Assembly (NCBI GenBank): GCA_046760785.1
Contig: JBHIET010000050.1
Coordinates: 1 to 24,442 of the forward strand
DNA length: 24,442 nt
Source: JBHIET01 sp046760785
GTDB taxonomy: Bacteria; Chloroflexota; Anaerolineae; B4-G1
Reading direction: 5' to 3'
In this document: positions 7,459 through 14,361 of the stretch, in pieces
Position numbering within the stretch: the first letter of the stretch is position 1
Layout: the number at the start of each line of letters is the position of its first letter
Program-made: the position numbers and the translations under genes
The notes under the pieces: generated by a model
What the model was told of the DNA's origin: nothing
Database searches by the model: none
What the model saw: only the letters and a program-made list of their open reading frames with translations

Positions 7459-8547
7459 ATGAGCCGGAAAGACCTGAACTACGCGGTCATCGCTGCCATG
7501 CTGCTGAGCGGCCTCTACGTGGCGCTCAGCGGGCTGGTAACCGACCTGTTCGGCCTGCACCAGTTCGCCCTCCACCGCTACGCGGGCTACGTCTGCGCCG
7601 CCCTCATCCTGCTGCACCTGGTGCTCAACTGGGCGCGGGTCACGGCCTATCTCAGGCGACGGCTGGGACGGCCGGAGCGCCGGGAGCAAGCGGCAGCCTT
7701 GCCGACCAAACGTGCGCCGCTGCTGGACCGGCGCCAGCTTCTCATCTCCGCACTGGCGGCTGCGGGGGGCTTTACGCTGGGGCGGATCTTTCCCGGTCGG
7801 CAGTCAGTCGAACTCCCCGACGAGGTCACCGGCGTCGGTGCGCTGTATCACCGGTGGAGCAAGCCGGGCTATTCGCAAGTCCTGGGGGCGGTGCTGGATT
7901 GGGGCGATAGGCCGGGCCGCTACAAGACCTACGCCGAGGCCGAACGGATCGCGCTCCCCGACCCCCGAGGCTTTCGGGGACTGAGCCTGGAGGAGGCGGT
8001 CGAGACGCGCCGCTCCATCCGCGACTACTCCGCCGAACCGCTATTGTCAGAGGAACTCTCTCGCTTGCTCCACGCTGCTCAAGGCATCACCGAACACCGC
8101 CAGGGCTTCCGCGCCGCCCCCTCGGCCGGTGCTCTCTATCCCATCGAACTGTACGCCGTGGTGCACGACGTCGCGGGGCTGGAGCCGGGGCTCTACCATT
8201 ACGCCGTGCAGGAGCATGTGCTGGAACTGCTCCGGCAGGGAGACTTCCGCACTGCTACGATGCAGGCCGGGCTGTGGCAGGATTTTCTGGCCCAGGCCAA
8301 CGTCTGCTTTATCCTCTCGGCCATCTTTCAGCGCACGCGCTGGAAATACCGCGAGCGGGCCTACCGCTACGTCCTGCTGGAGGCAGGGCACATCGGGCAG
8401 AACCTCTACCTGGCGGCCACCTCGATGGGGCTGGGGGCTTGCGCCGTCGGTGCCTTCCTCGACGACGAACTTAACGACCTGCTGGGGCTGGATGGCAGAG
8501 AGGAGGCAGCGATATACGTCATCAGTGTGGGGAAAGCACGGGGGTAA
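7459..8547 (+). CDS. SagB-like nitroreductase fused to an N-terminal membrane (DUF4405-like) segment
   Basis: The product is 362 residues. Residues 1-66 hold two TM helices with His34, His39 and His53 and the HLVLNW motif, which resembles the DUF4405 heme-binding membrane module. A twin-arginine-like stretch (RRQLLISALAAAGGF, about 91-105) adds a third hydrophobic segment. Residues about 174-360 are a SagB-type nitroreductase: EAVETRRSIRDYS, then APSAGALYPIELY, then AGHIGQNLYLAATSMGLG. SagB-type enzymes are flavoproteins that oxidise azolines in thiazole/oxazole peptides, but many relatives have unknown substrates. ATG 7459 is chosen because AGGAGGAGG (7442-7450) precedes it; it lies 1 nt after the preceding stop. 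It appears to be the last gene of the tldD operon. Confidence 0.85.
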   Translation: MSRKDLNYAVIAAMLLSGLYVALSGLVTDLFGLHQFALHRYAGYVCAALILLHLVLNWARVTAYLRRRLGRPERREQAAALPTKRAPLLDRRQLLISALAAAGGFTLGRIFPGRQSVELPDEVTGVGALYHRWSKPGYSQVLGAVLDWGDRPGRYKTYAEAERIALPDPRGFRGLSLEEAVETRRSIRDYSAEPLLSEELSRLLHAAQGITEHRQGFRAAPSAGALYPIELYAVVHDVAGLEPGLYHYAVQEHVLELLRQGDFRTATMQAGLWQDFLAQANVCFILSAIFQRTRWKYRERAYRYVLLEAGHIGQNLYLAATSMGLGACAVGAFLDDELNDLLGLDGREEAAIYVISVGKARG

Positions 8548-8700
8548 GAGTGGTTCGGACCGCTGGTTGACCTTTGGCCCTGTTTCGGATACAATGGTGT
8601 TGAGAATGGCAAGTTCTACGAAGCCAAGCAGGTGCGCCCGATATTTGTGGAAGAAGCGGATAGGATCGTGGTAGTGACTGTATACTCGTACTACTTCTAG
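8548..8700 (+). pseudogene. DUF4258-like fragment without a start codon
   Basis: The frame ending at TAG 8698-8700 encodes a C-terminal peptide NGKFYEAKQVRPIFVEEADR followed by IVVVTVYSYYF. It has no ATG, GTG or TTG start with a ribosome-binding site, and upstream it runs directly into the stop of the nitroreductase gene. The IVVVTVY ending and the position just before a DUF2283 gene recall the common DUF4258/DUF2283 pair, so this is probably a decayed 3' half. Family assignment is tentative. Confidence 0.4.
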
Positions 8701-8719
8701 TGGAGGGAGGCTGAGAGGG

Positions 8720-8935
8720 ATGACAATCACCTATGATGCAGAGGTGGATGCACTCTATATTCAGTTTTTGGATACCACCGTGACCACTAAACGTCTAGCG
8801 GAAGGGATCGCAGCCGATTACGATGCGGAGGGGCGACTGGCTGGCATCGAAATTCTGGATGCGTTGAGGCGCTTTGGCAGTTCACAGGTGCTGCGCCGTG
8901 TCACGCTAGAAGATGTGGGATTGGTCGGGGTTTGA
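8720..8935 (+). CDS. DUF2283 family small protein
   Basis: The 71-residue product matches the DUF2283 pattern: ITYDAEVDALYIQFLD, then EGIAADYDAEGRLAGIEILDA. A purine-rich stretch, GGAGGGAGG (8702-8710), precedes ATG 8720. DUF2283 proteins are usually encoded next to DUF4258 proteins, and such pairs are often suspected of being toxin-antitoxin-like. Here the probable partner just upstream is only a fragment. Function is unknown. Confidence 0.85.
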   Translation: MTITYDAEVDALYIQFLDTTVTTKRLAEGIAADYDAEGRLAGIEILDALRRFGSSQVLRRVTLEDVGLVGV

Positions 8936-9048
8936 GTAGGACAGAGTTACGATAATCAAGCATTTGACGACCTCTTCACTTTTGTAGCCCCCTCCTGCTC
9001 CGTCCTCACACCGGAGCGCCGCCCCGCCCAGATCGCGGAAACGCAACG

Positions 9049-11304
9049 ATGAGAGTGGCCTTGGCCGCCGTCGGCTTCACCTCGACCATCGCGCAAATCC
9101 TGCTGATGCGCGAACTGGTCGCCACTTTCTACGGCAACGAACTGCTCTTTGGGCTGGTGCTGGCTGCCTGGCTGGCCTGGGTCGCAATTGGCTCGTGGGG
9201 GCTGGCCCGGCTACCCCCCCTCTGTCCCCCCCGCCTGCGGGAGGGAGGAAAGGGGGGGCAGAGGACCTTCGCGGCGGGGCTGGTGCTGGCGGCCTTACTG
9301 CTCCCGGCGCAGATTACGCTCGTGCGCGCCGCGCGGACGCTGCTGGGTGTCACGCCGGGGGCTTTCGTCGAGTTCGGGCCGATGGTAGGGACGGTGATCT
9401 TCATCCTGGCCCCGCTGTGCCTGCTTTCCGGTTTCCTGTTCACGCTGGGGGCACGGCTGACCGTCGAGCGAGGCTCTACTGCAGGCCGGGCTTACGTGTG
9501 GGAGAGTGCCGGAGCCGTCGTCGGCGGGGCGCTCTTCAGCTTCGCGCTCATTCGCTGGCTCGATCCCTTCCAGACCGCCTTCCTCGTCTCCGCCGTCAAC
9601 CTGACCGTCGCTCTCCGACTCCTGAAACCCGTAACCTGGAACCTGAAACTGTCCCTGGTCAGCTTTCTCTTCTTGGCCCTCACTGCCCTCCCCCTCGGCC
9701 GCTATCTCCACACCGCCACCCTCCACTGGCAATGGTCCGACGCTTCGACAGGCTCAGCATATCACCTGGCCTTCACCGCCGATTCCCCCTACGGTCGCCT
9801 CACCGTCCAGGCCCGCGACGGGCAGCGCGTCTTTTACGAGAATGGCCTGCTGGCCTTCGAGACGCAGGGGACGTTCCCCGAGGAGGTGGCCCACTTCCCG
9901 CTGCTGATGCACCCTGACCCTCGTGATGTGCTCCTGGTCGGCGGTGGGGTCGGGGGTGACCTGCGCGAGATCCTCAAGCACCCTGTTGCTCGCGCCACTT
10001 ATGTCGAGCTCGACCCGTTGCTGATCCAGGCCGCGCAGGCCCACCTGCCGCCGGAGGACGCCGCCGTCCTGAACGACCCCCGCGTCACGCTGATCCTCAC
10101 TGACGGGCGGCTGTATGTGAAGATGGCGCGGCGCAGCTTCGACATCGTTATCCTTGATCTGCCCGAGCCCGCCACCGGCGCGCTCAACCGGTTCTACACC
10201 CGCGAGTTCTTCGAGGAGGTGCGTGCGGTGCTCAATCCCGGCGGCGTCTTCGCGCTGGGGCTGCCCTCGGCCGAGAACTATTGGAGCCCGGAGCTGGCGC
10301 GGCGCAACGGCAGCGTCTACCACACGCTGCGGGCCGTCTTCCCCCAGGTCGTGGTGCTCCCCGGCGAGCACAACTTCTTCCTCGCCTCCGACGCTCCCCT
10401 GGAGACCGACCCCGCCACCCTGGCAGGACGGCTGGCCGGACGCAGCGTCGAGACCCGCTGGGTGACGCCCGGTTACATCGAGTACGTCTTTACCACCGAC
10501 CGCTTCGCGGAGGTGCGGTGGGAACTGGAAGCGATGGCGGGTGTGCGACTGAACCGGGACCTGGCGCCCATCTGTTACTACTACGACCTGGCGCTGTGGC
10601 TCTCGCGGTTCTATCCTGATCTGCGCGGTCCCTTCGAGAACGCCAGTTTAGTCAATCTATGGTGGGTGGCCGTGCCGCTGGTGCTGGTCGTGCTGCTGAT
10701 GCGCTGGCGGCGAGGAGCGGCCATCCCGTTCGCCATCGCCGCCATCGGCCTGGCGGAGATGACGCTGGAGGTGGTGATTCTCTTCGCCTTCCAGGTGCTA
10801 CGTGGCACCCTCTACGCCCAGGTCAGCCTGATTGTGACGGCTTTTATGGCCGGGCTGGCGTTGGGGGGCGCGGCGAGCAATCGTGTTTTGCCCTCCCCTT
10901 CATCCCCCTCAGTGAGGGGGGGAGAGGCGGGGATCAAGTGGATGCTGATCGGAGTGCAGGCGGCCGTCGCCGTCTACAGCGGCCTCTTTCCGCTCATCAT
11001 CTCGCTGCCCATCCCTGCACCAGCGCTGGCGTTCCCCTTGCTGGCACTCGCGGCGGGCGGGCTCACGGGGATGGCCTTCCCGCTGGCGGTGGCGCTCGTT
11101 CAACCCTCCACTCCCTCCCTACGAGGGTGGGCAGGGGGAAGGGGCACCGGTCGCGTGGTGGGCTTGCTCTACGGGGCTGACCTGGTGGGGGGCTGTCTGG
11201 GGGCACTGCTGGGGGCGGTGTTCTTCGTGCCGGTGGTCGGCATCCCCCAGACCTGTATGGCAGTGGCGCTGGTCGGGCTGGCGGGGCTGCTGGCGCTGGT
11301 GTGA
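9049..11304 (+). CDS. Fused membrane/spermidine-synthase-like protein
   Basis: The 751-residue product has N-terminal TM helices (about 1-205), a SAM-binding spermidine-synthase-like domain (about 215-490) and C-terminal TM helices (about 535-750). The catalytic domain shows LLVGGGVGGDLREIL (glycine loop, about 297), TYVELDP and DLPEPATGALNRFYTREFF (about 369). The first Asp of the usual DxxD pair is kept and the second is Glu. This fused architecture is common in bacteria, and its substrate is not generally known. Three proline/glycine/arginine-rich insertions at about residues 55-73, 615-629 and 686-699 coincide with palindromic DNA repeats. The ATG has only a weak upstream ribosome-binding site (GGAAA). 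The gene is probably transcribed alone. Confidence 0.85.
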   Translation: MRVALAAVGFTSTIAQILLMRELVATFYGNELLFGLVLAAWLAWVAIGSWGLARLPPLCPPRLREGGKGGQRTFAAGLVLAALLLPAQITLVRAARTLLGVTPGAFVEFGPMVGTVIFILAPLCLLSGFLFTLGARLTVERGSTAGRAYVWESAGAVVGGALFSFALIRWLDPFQTAFLVSAVNLTVALRLLKPVTWNLKLSLVSFLFLALTALPLGRYLHTATLHWQWSDASTGSAYHLAFTADSPYGRLTVQARDGQRVFYENGLLAFETQGTFPEEVAHFPLLMHPDPRDVLLVGGGVGGDLREILKHPVARATYVELDPLLIQAAQAHLPPEDAAVLNDPRVTLILTDGRLYVKMARRSFDIVILDLPEPATGALNRFYTREFFEEVRAVLNPGGVFALGLPSAENYWSPELARRNGSVYHTLRAVFPQVVVLPGEHNFFLASDAPLETDPATLAGRLAGRSVETRWVTPGYIEYVFTTDRFAEVRWELEAMAGVRLNRDLAPICYYYDLALWLSRFYPDLRGPFENASLVNLWWVAVPLVLVVLLMRWRRGAAIPFAIAAIGLAEMTLEVVILFAFQVLRGTLYAQVSLIVTAFMAGLALGGAASNRVLPSPSSPSVRGGEAGIKWMLIGVQAAVAVYSGLFPLIISLPIPAPALAFPLLALAAGGLTGMAFPLAVALVQPSTPSLRGWAGGRGTGRVVGLLYGADLVGGCLGALLGAVFFVPVVGIPQTCMAVALVGLAGLLALV
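9213..9265. repeat. C/G-rich palindromic repeat inserted in frame (copy 1)
   Basis: A C-rich arm with CTCTGTCCCCCC is followed by a short loop and a G-rich arm with GGGGGGGCAGAGG. It is read in frame inside the spermidine-synthase-like gene and adds a PPRLREGGKGG-type peptide between two TM segments. Confidence 0.75.
9622..9649. repeat. Four degenerate heptamers (CTGAAAC type)
   Basis: The consecutive 7-mers CTGAAAC, CCGTAAC, CTGGAAC and CTGAAAC lie inside the spermidine-synthase-like gene. They encode LKPVTWNLK, just before a TM segment. The first and last copies are identical. Confidence 0.5.
10891..10933. repeat. C/G-rich palindromic repeat inserted in frame (copy 2)
   Basis: CATCCCCCTC and GAGGGGGGGAG flank an AGT loop, with additional C- and G-rich flanks. 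In frame, it encodes a PSPSSPSVRGGEAG-type loop in the C-terminal membrane domain of the spermidine-synthase-like protein. Confidence 0.7.
11104..11145. repeat. C/G-rich palindromic repeat inserted in frame (copy 3)
   Basis: CCCTCCACTCCCTCCCTAC is followed by GAGGGTGGGCAGGGGG, an imperfect palindrome of the same family. In frame, it encodes a PSTPSLRGWAGGRG-type loop. Confidence 0.65.
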
Positions 11305-11424
11305 CATCCCATATCTCTTCTACCCAGGCGGGCGCAAGCCCCACAGCTTCCGCAGACTGTGCTTGTACGCTGGGATGAGCAGCTCGGCCGGCGCACGCTT
11401 CTACGCCCACACGCCGTTGGAGAA

Positions 11425-11634
11425 CTACAACTGGGCCGAAGGCACCAACGTCAACACGATTGCCCGCAGACGCCGCGCGTAGATCGCCAACAGCAGCCTC
11501 ACCAGCGCACGCTCGAGGGGGCCACTCGTAGGCTCAATCGCGCCCAGGCCCTCGATAGCGCGAACAAGGGCTTTGCCTTGTTTGATGTGGTCGGTATGGT
11601 CGGGGTTGACCACTTGCTGTTTGTGACTACCCAC
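11425..11634 (-). CDS. Small hypothetical basic protein (69 aa)
   Basis: The start is GTG at 11634-11632 on the minus strand, preceded by a perfect AAGGAGG (11642-11648) at 7-nt spacing. The protein has a polar His/Lys-rich N-terminus (SHKQQVVNPDHTDHIKQGK) and a hydrophobic, Arg-containing helix near the end (ALVRLLLAIYARRLRAIVLTL), which suggests an amphipathic or membrane-associated helix. I do not recognise a family. The ribosome-binding site is the main support. It is oriented tail-to-tail with the spermidine-synthase-like gene. Confidence 0.5.
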   Translation of the reverse strand: MGSHKQQVVNPDHTDHIKQGKALVRAIEGLGAIEPTSGPLERALVRLLLAIYARRLRAIVLTLVPSAQL

Positions 11635-11888
11635 GTCAAAACCTCCTTGGTCTGATGCAGGTGCAGTGTTAAAAGTTATTCTAACAAGCGGTGGTATAAG
11701 GTAGGTGAAAACAAGATGAAAAAAAATAGAAACTCTGTTATCTGAGGAGACGAAGGTGCGCTGAATGAACGCTTTGGCATCGAATCAACGTGGGGAAAGC
11801 TTTGATTTGAGAGGTGGCCTATGCCTGAAAACTCTGGCCAGCAGCCCAGGGCATGCAGCATGCATTAGCTTGCAGCACTTGTGAGGTT

Positions 11889-11917
11889 TTGACTTCTGCG
11901 CGAAGTTACAATATACT
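11889..11917 (+). promoter_or_regulatory. Strong sigma70-type promoter upstream of the peptidase genes
   Basis: TTGACT (11889-11894) and TATACT (11912-11917) each match the consensus at 5 of 6 positions, with exactly 17 bp between them. The transcript would start near 11924 and carry a leader of about 280 nt before the C1 peptidase gene. Confidence 0.6.
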
Positions 11918-12019
11918 ATGCCTGCTTGACCAACAAGAACGCCCCACGTGATAGAGAGTCTGGCGCGATAGCCGGGGAAGTGGGAGCGCCATCTGGGCCC
12001 GCTGGACCGTCTGGATTTG

Positions 12020-12030
12020 AAAGGAGGTGA
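12020..12030 (+). promoter_or_regulatory. Perfect anti-SD complement in the leader, not followed by a normal gene
   Basis: AAAGGAGGTGA (12020-12030) is fully complementary to the usual 3' end of 16S rRNA. No ATG follows at normal spacing. The only nearby candidate is a 29-codon frame from TTG 12043 to TGA 12130-12132. It may mark a leader peptide or a ribosome-standby site for the gene starting at 12204. Confidence 0.35.
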
Positions 12031-12203
12031 GTAGGGAGCAATTTGTACACAAACGGGCGTGTGGACCAAAAGGCATCGTCAAGTTGGCGGCTTCGCTCTT
12101 TGTGGTCACTCGAACCGAAGTGGCTGATGTGAACTTCGTCAACCTACCACGTCAAGCGACACCTTGCTTGGCGGTTTGAATACAAATAAGGAGGGTATCT
12201 AAG

Positions 12204-13136
12204 ATGACTCAGGTGAAGGAAAGAGTTGGCTTCGAACTAGGAATGGGGTGGCTTCCAGACTATCCTGATTTTCGGGACTACACGGTCGAGAGAGAAGAGC
12301 TTGCCCCCAGATTCAAAAGACTGGAACAGAAAGATTCTGTGAAAGCCATGCTTGCAAAAGTGGGGGTTATGGAACCTGCGAAGGTGAGTATATCGACTTC
12401 CGTGGACTTGAGAGAATGGTGCCCTCGCATTGAGAACCAGGCTGCCCTCGGATCGTGTACGGCAAACGCTGGTGTTGGACTCGTCGAATACTACGAACGG
12501 AGAGCCTTTGGCAGGCACGTAGATGCATCCAGGCTATTTCTCTACAAGGCCACTCGCAACCTTCTTGGTCTGACAGGAGATACTGGAGCGTTTCTCCGCA
12601 CGACGATGGCTGCCATGGTGCTTTTTGGGGTTCCTCCCGAAGAATACTATCCCTACGTCACAGCAGATTTTGACAAGGAACCTTCTGCCTTCTGTTACTC
12701 CTTTGCCCGAAACTACCAAGCTTTGCAATACTTTCGACTCGATCCCCCAGGCGTGTCTAAGAAGTCGCTTTTGAGATGGATCAAGTTACTCTTGGCTGCC
12801 GGCCTGCCCTCGATGTTTGGGTTTACTGTCTTTAGCTCTATCGAGCAGGCCAGCGACGACGGAAAGATTCCGTATCCAAGTCGTAGGGAGAGACGTATCG
12901 GTGGCCATGCCGTTGTGGCAGTGGGATTTGACGACGAGATCGGGATTGAAAACGCGACTCCCGGAGAAAAAGTAGAGACCACTGGGGCGCTGCTCATACG
13001 AAACTCTTGGGGCACGGGATGGGGCGATGAAGGGTATGGATGGTTGCCATATAGGTATGTGCTGGAAGGGTTAGCGATCGATTGGTGGTGTCTGTTAAAG
13101 AATGAATGGATCGACACGGGAAAGTTTGGGCTCTGA
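12204..13136 (+). CDS. Papain-like (family C1) cysteine peptidase
   Basis: The 310-residue product shows the C1A catalytic set: oxyanion Gln79 and nucleophile Cys85 in ENQAALGSCTANA, His235 in GGHAVVAVGFDD, and Asn267 in LIRNSWGTGWGDEGYGW. The N-terminal GWLPDYPDFRDY motif is typical of bacterial C1 peptidases with a short prosegment. No signal peptide is present, so the product is either cytoplasmic or exported by a non-Sec route. AAGGAGG (12189-12195) precedes ATG 12204. It is the first of three consecutive peptidase-fold genes. Codons are less GC-rich than in the flanking operons, which hints at transfer. Confidence 0.92.
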   Translation: MTQVKERVGFELGMGWLPDYPDFRDYTVEREELAPRFKRLEQKDSVKAMLAKVGVMEPAKVSISTSVDLREWCPRIENQAALGSCTANAGVGLVEYYERRAFGRHVDASRLFLYKATRNLLGLTGDTGAFLRTTMAAMVLFGVPPEEYYPYVTADFDKEPSAFCYSFARNYQALQYFRLDPPGVSKKSLLRWIKLLLAAGLPSMFGFTVFSSIEQASDDGKIPYPSRRERRIGGHAVVAVGFDDEIGIENATPGEKVETTGALLIRNSWGTGWGDEGYGWLPYRYVLEGLAIDWWCLLKNEWIDTGKFGL

Positions 13137-13346
13137 GTTGGGAATGCTGGAAAGGAATGAGAGATAGACTCGTACCTCGAAAGGGGTACGGCGGGTCCGG
13201 GAGGGGGCGTGGGGAAACACGCTTGTCGCAAGGCATAAAGGTGTGCCCTGCGCCTGCCTCACCCAAGGTGCTGTGGGCAGCACGTGCTTACTGTTGTGGC
13301 GAGTACAATACAGGCATTCGCGCAAACTGAATCGAGGAGGGATCAG

Positions 13347-14342
13347 ATGACTCTGGAGGGAGTTAGACGCGTCAAGGCGGAATACACTGGCTTCTTGCTG
13401 GGCAAGAGAAATGTAGTGGCCTGTGGTGTTGGCTACAAAGAAGTTGGCGGAGCCAGAACCGACGAACTGTGTGTGATCGTCTCGGTTGCCAGGAAGGTAC
13501 TCGAAGAAGAACTGGCACCCCGCGATCTTGTCCCTCAGGTCTTGGAGGGGATTAAGACTGATGTACAAGAAACAGGGGTGATCCGAGCTCTGCAAGACCG
13601 CACTACCAAGTGGCGGCCAGCACCAGGGGGCGTCTCTTGCGGGCACATTGATATTACAGCGGGCACCCTTGGCTGCCTGGTGAGCAGAGGAGATCAGATC
13701 TATATCCTGAGCAACAACCACGTGCTGGCCAATTCAAATCAGGGCCAGCCTGGGGATGCGATCCTGCAGCCAGGCCCACACGACGGTGGTACCATCGGGG
13801 ATCAGATTGCCACCCTGGAAGCGTTTGTGCCCATCAATTTCGGAATTGACATCCCAACCTGCCCAATCGCCACCGGGATGGCATCCATCTCTAACTGGAT
13901 GGCAAGGCTCGTGGGCTCCCGGCACCGCCTTCAGGCTTTCCGAGAGAATCCCGAGATGAATCGAGTGGACGCTGCCATTGCCAGACCCATCTCCGCTGAC
14001 CTCGTGGAGAAGCGGATTCTTGAGATCGGGGTGCCGCAGGGAGTTGGCGAAGGAACCCTGAGCCTGAAGATTCGCAAGAGCGGGCGCACCACGGGTTTGA
14101 CCAGCGGCGAGATCACACAGGTGGATGCAACCGTGCAGGTGGGCTACGGCCTAGGGAAGATGGCTACCTTCACCGACCAGTTGATGGCGGGGCCTATGAG
14201 TTCTGGTGGCGATTCAGGATCTGCGGTGTTGGATGAGAGTGATCGCGTCGTCGGGCTGCTCTTTGCTGGCTCCGACTCGGTCACGATTATCAATCGTATC
14301 CAGAACGTCGTGGAAGCATTGGATGTGAACATAGGGCCCTGA
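13347..14342 (+). CDS. Trypsin-like serine peptidase
   Basis: The 331-residue product carries a chymotrypsin-fold triad: His125 in ILSNNHVLANS, Asp208 in NRVDAAIA and Ser290 in MSSGGDSGSAV. The N-terminal 85 residues (RNVVACGVGYKEV, then IVSVARKVLEEELAP) form the domain commonly found before this kind of bacterial serine peptidase. No signal peptide is seen. ATG 13347 is chosen because GAGGAGG (13334-13340) precedes it; the frame is open back to 13284 but without a ribosome-binding site. The 210-bp gap from the C1 gene contains two small hairpins (near 13170-13190 and 13208-13225) and a possible TACAAT -10 at 13304, so it may have its own promoter. Codon use resembles that of the C1 gene. Confidence 0.88.
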   Translation: MTLEGVRRVKAEYTGFLLGKRNVVACGVGYKEVGGARTDELCVIVSVARKVLEEELAPRDLVPQVLEGIKTDVQETGVIRALQDRTTKWRPAPGGVSCGHIDITAGTLGCLVSRGDQIYILSNNHVLANSNQGQPGDAILQPGPHDGGTIGDQIATLEAFVPINFGIDIPTCPIATGMASISNWMARLVGSRHRLQAFRENPEMNRVDAAIARPISADLVEKRILEIGVPQGVGEGTLSLKIRKSGRTTGLTSGEITQVDATVQVGYGLGKMATFTDQLMAGPMSSGGDSGSAVLDESDRVVGLLFAGSDSVTIINRIQNVVEALDVNIGP

Positions 14343-14361
14343 AGATGGCACATAGTCAGCA

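Larger units (their letters stand above)
11305..12203. other. Roughly 900-bp intergenic region
   Basis: The region holds one supported small minus-strand gene (11425-11634), then a markedly more AT-rich stretch (about 11660-11760), a strong plus-strand promoter (11889-11917) and a leader of about 280 nt. A start-less open stretch on the plus strand (11306-11482) overlaps the small gene and shows nothing recognisable. No tRNA, IS terminal repeats or CRISPR units are seen. Confidence 0.6.

Noticed and set aside
11306..11482. Start-less plus-strand open stretch (contains IPYLFYPGGRKPHSFRR)
   Set aside because: No start codon or ribosome-binding site, and it overlaps the better-supported small minus-strand gene.
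12020..12066. Possible 16S rRNA fragment (AAAGGAGGTGA, then TTGTACAC and ACGGGCGTGTG)
   Set aside because: These words recall the 16S 3' end, but their spacing and strand order do not match rRNA and the sequence between them is unrelated. The first is better read as an SD-like sequence.
11785..12142. Minus-strand open frames in the gap before the C1 peptidase gene
   Set aside because: No ribosome-binding site and no family resemblance. They run antisense to the predicted promoter and leader.
12027..12180. GTG frame starting inside the SD-like sequence
   Set aside because: The GTG overlaps the anti-SD complement itself, so it could not be used with it. No protein resemblance.
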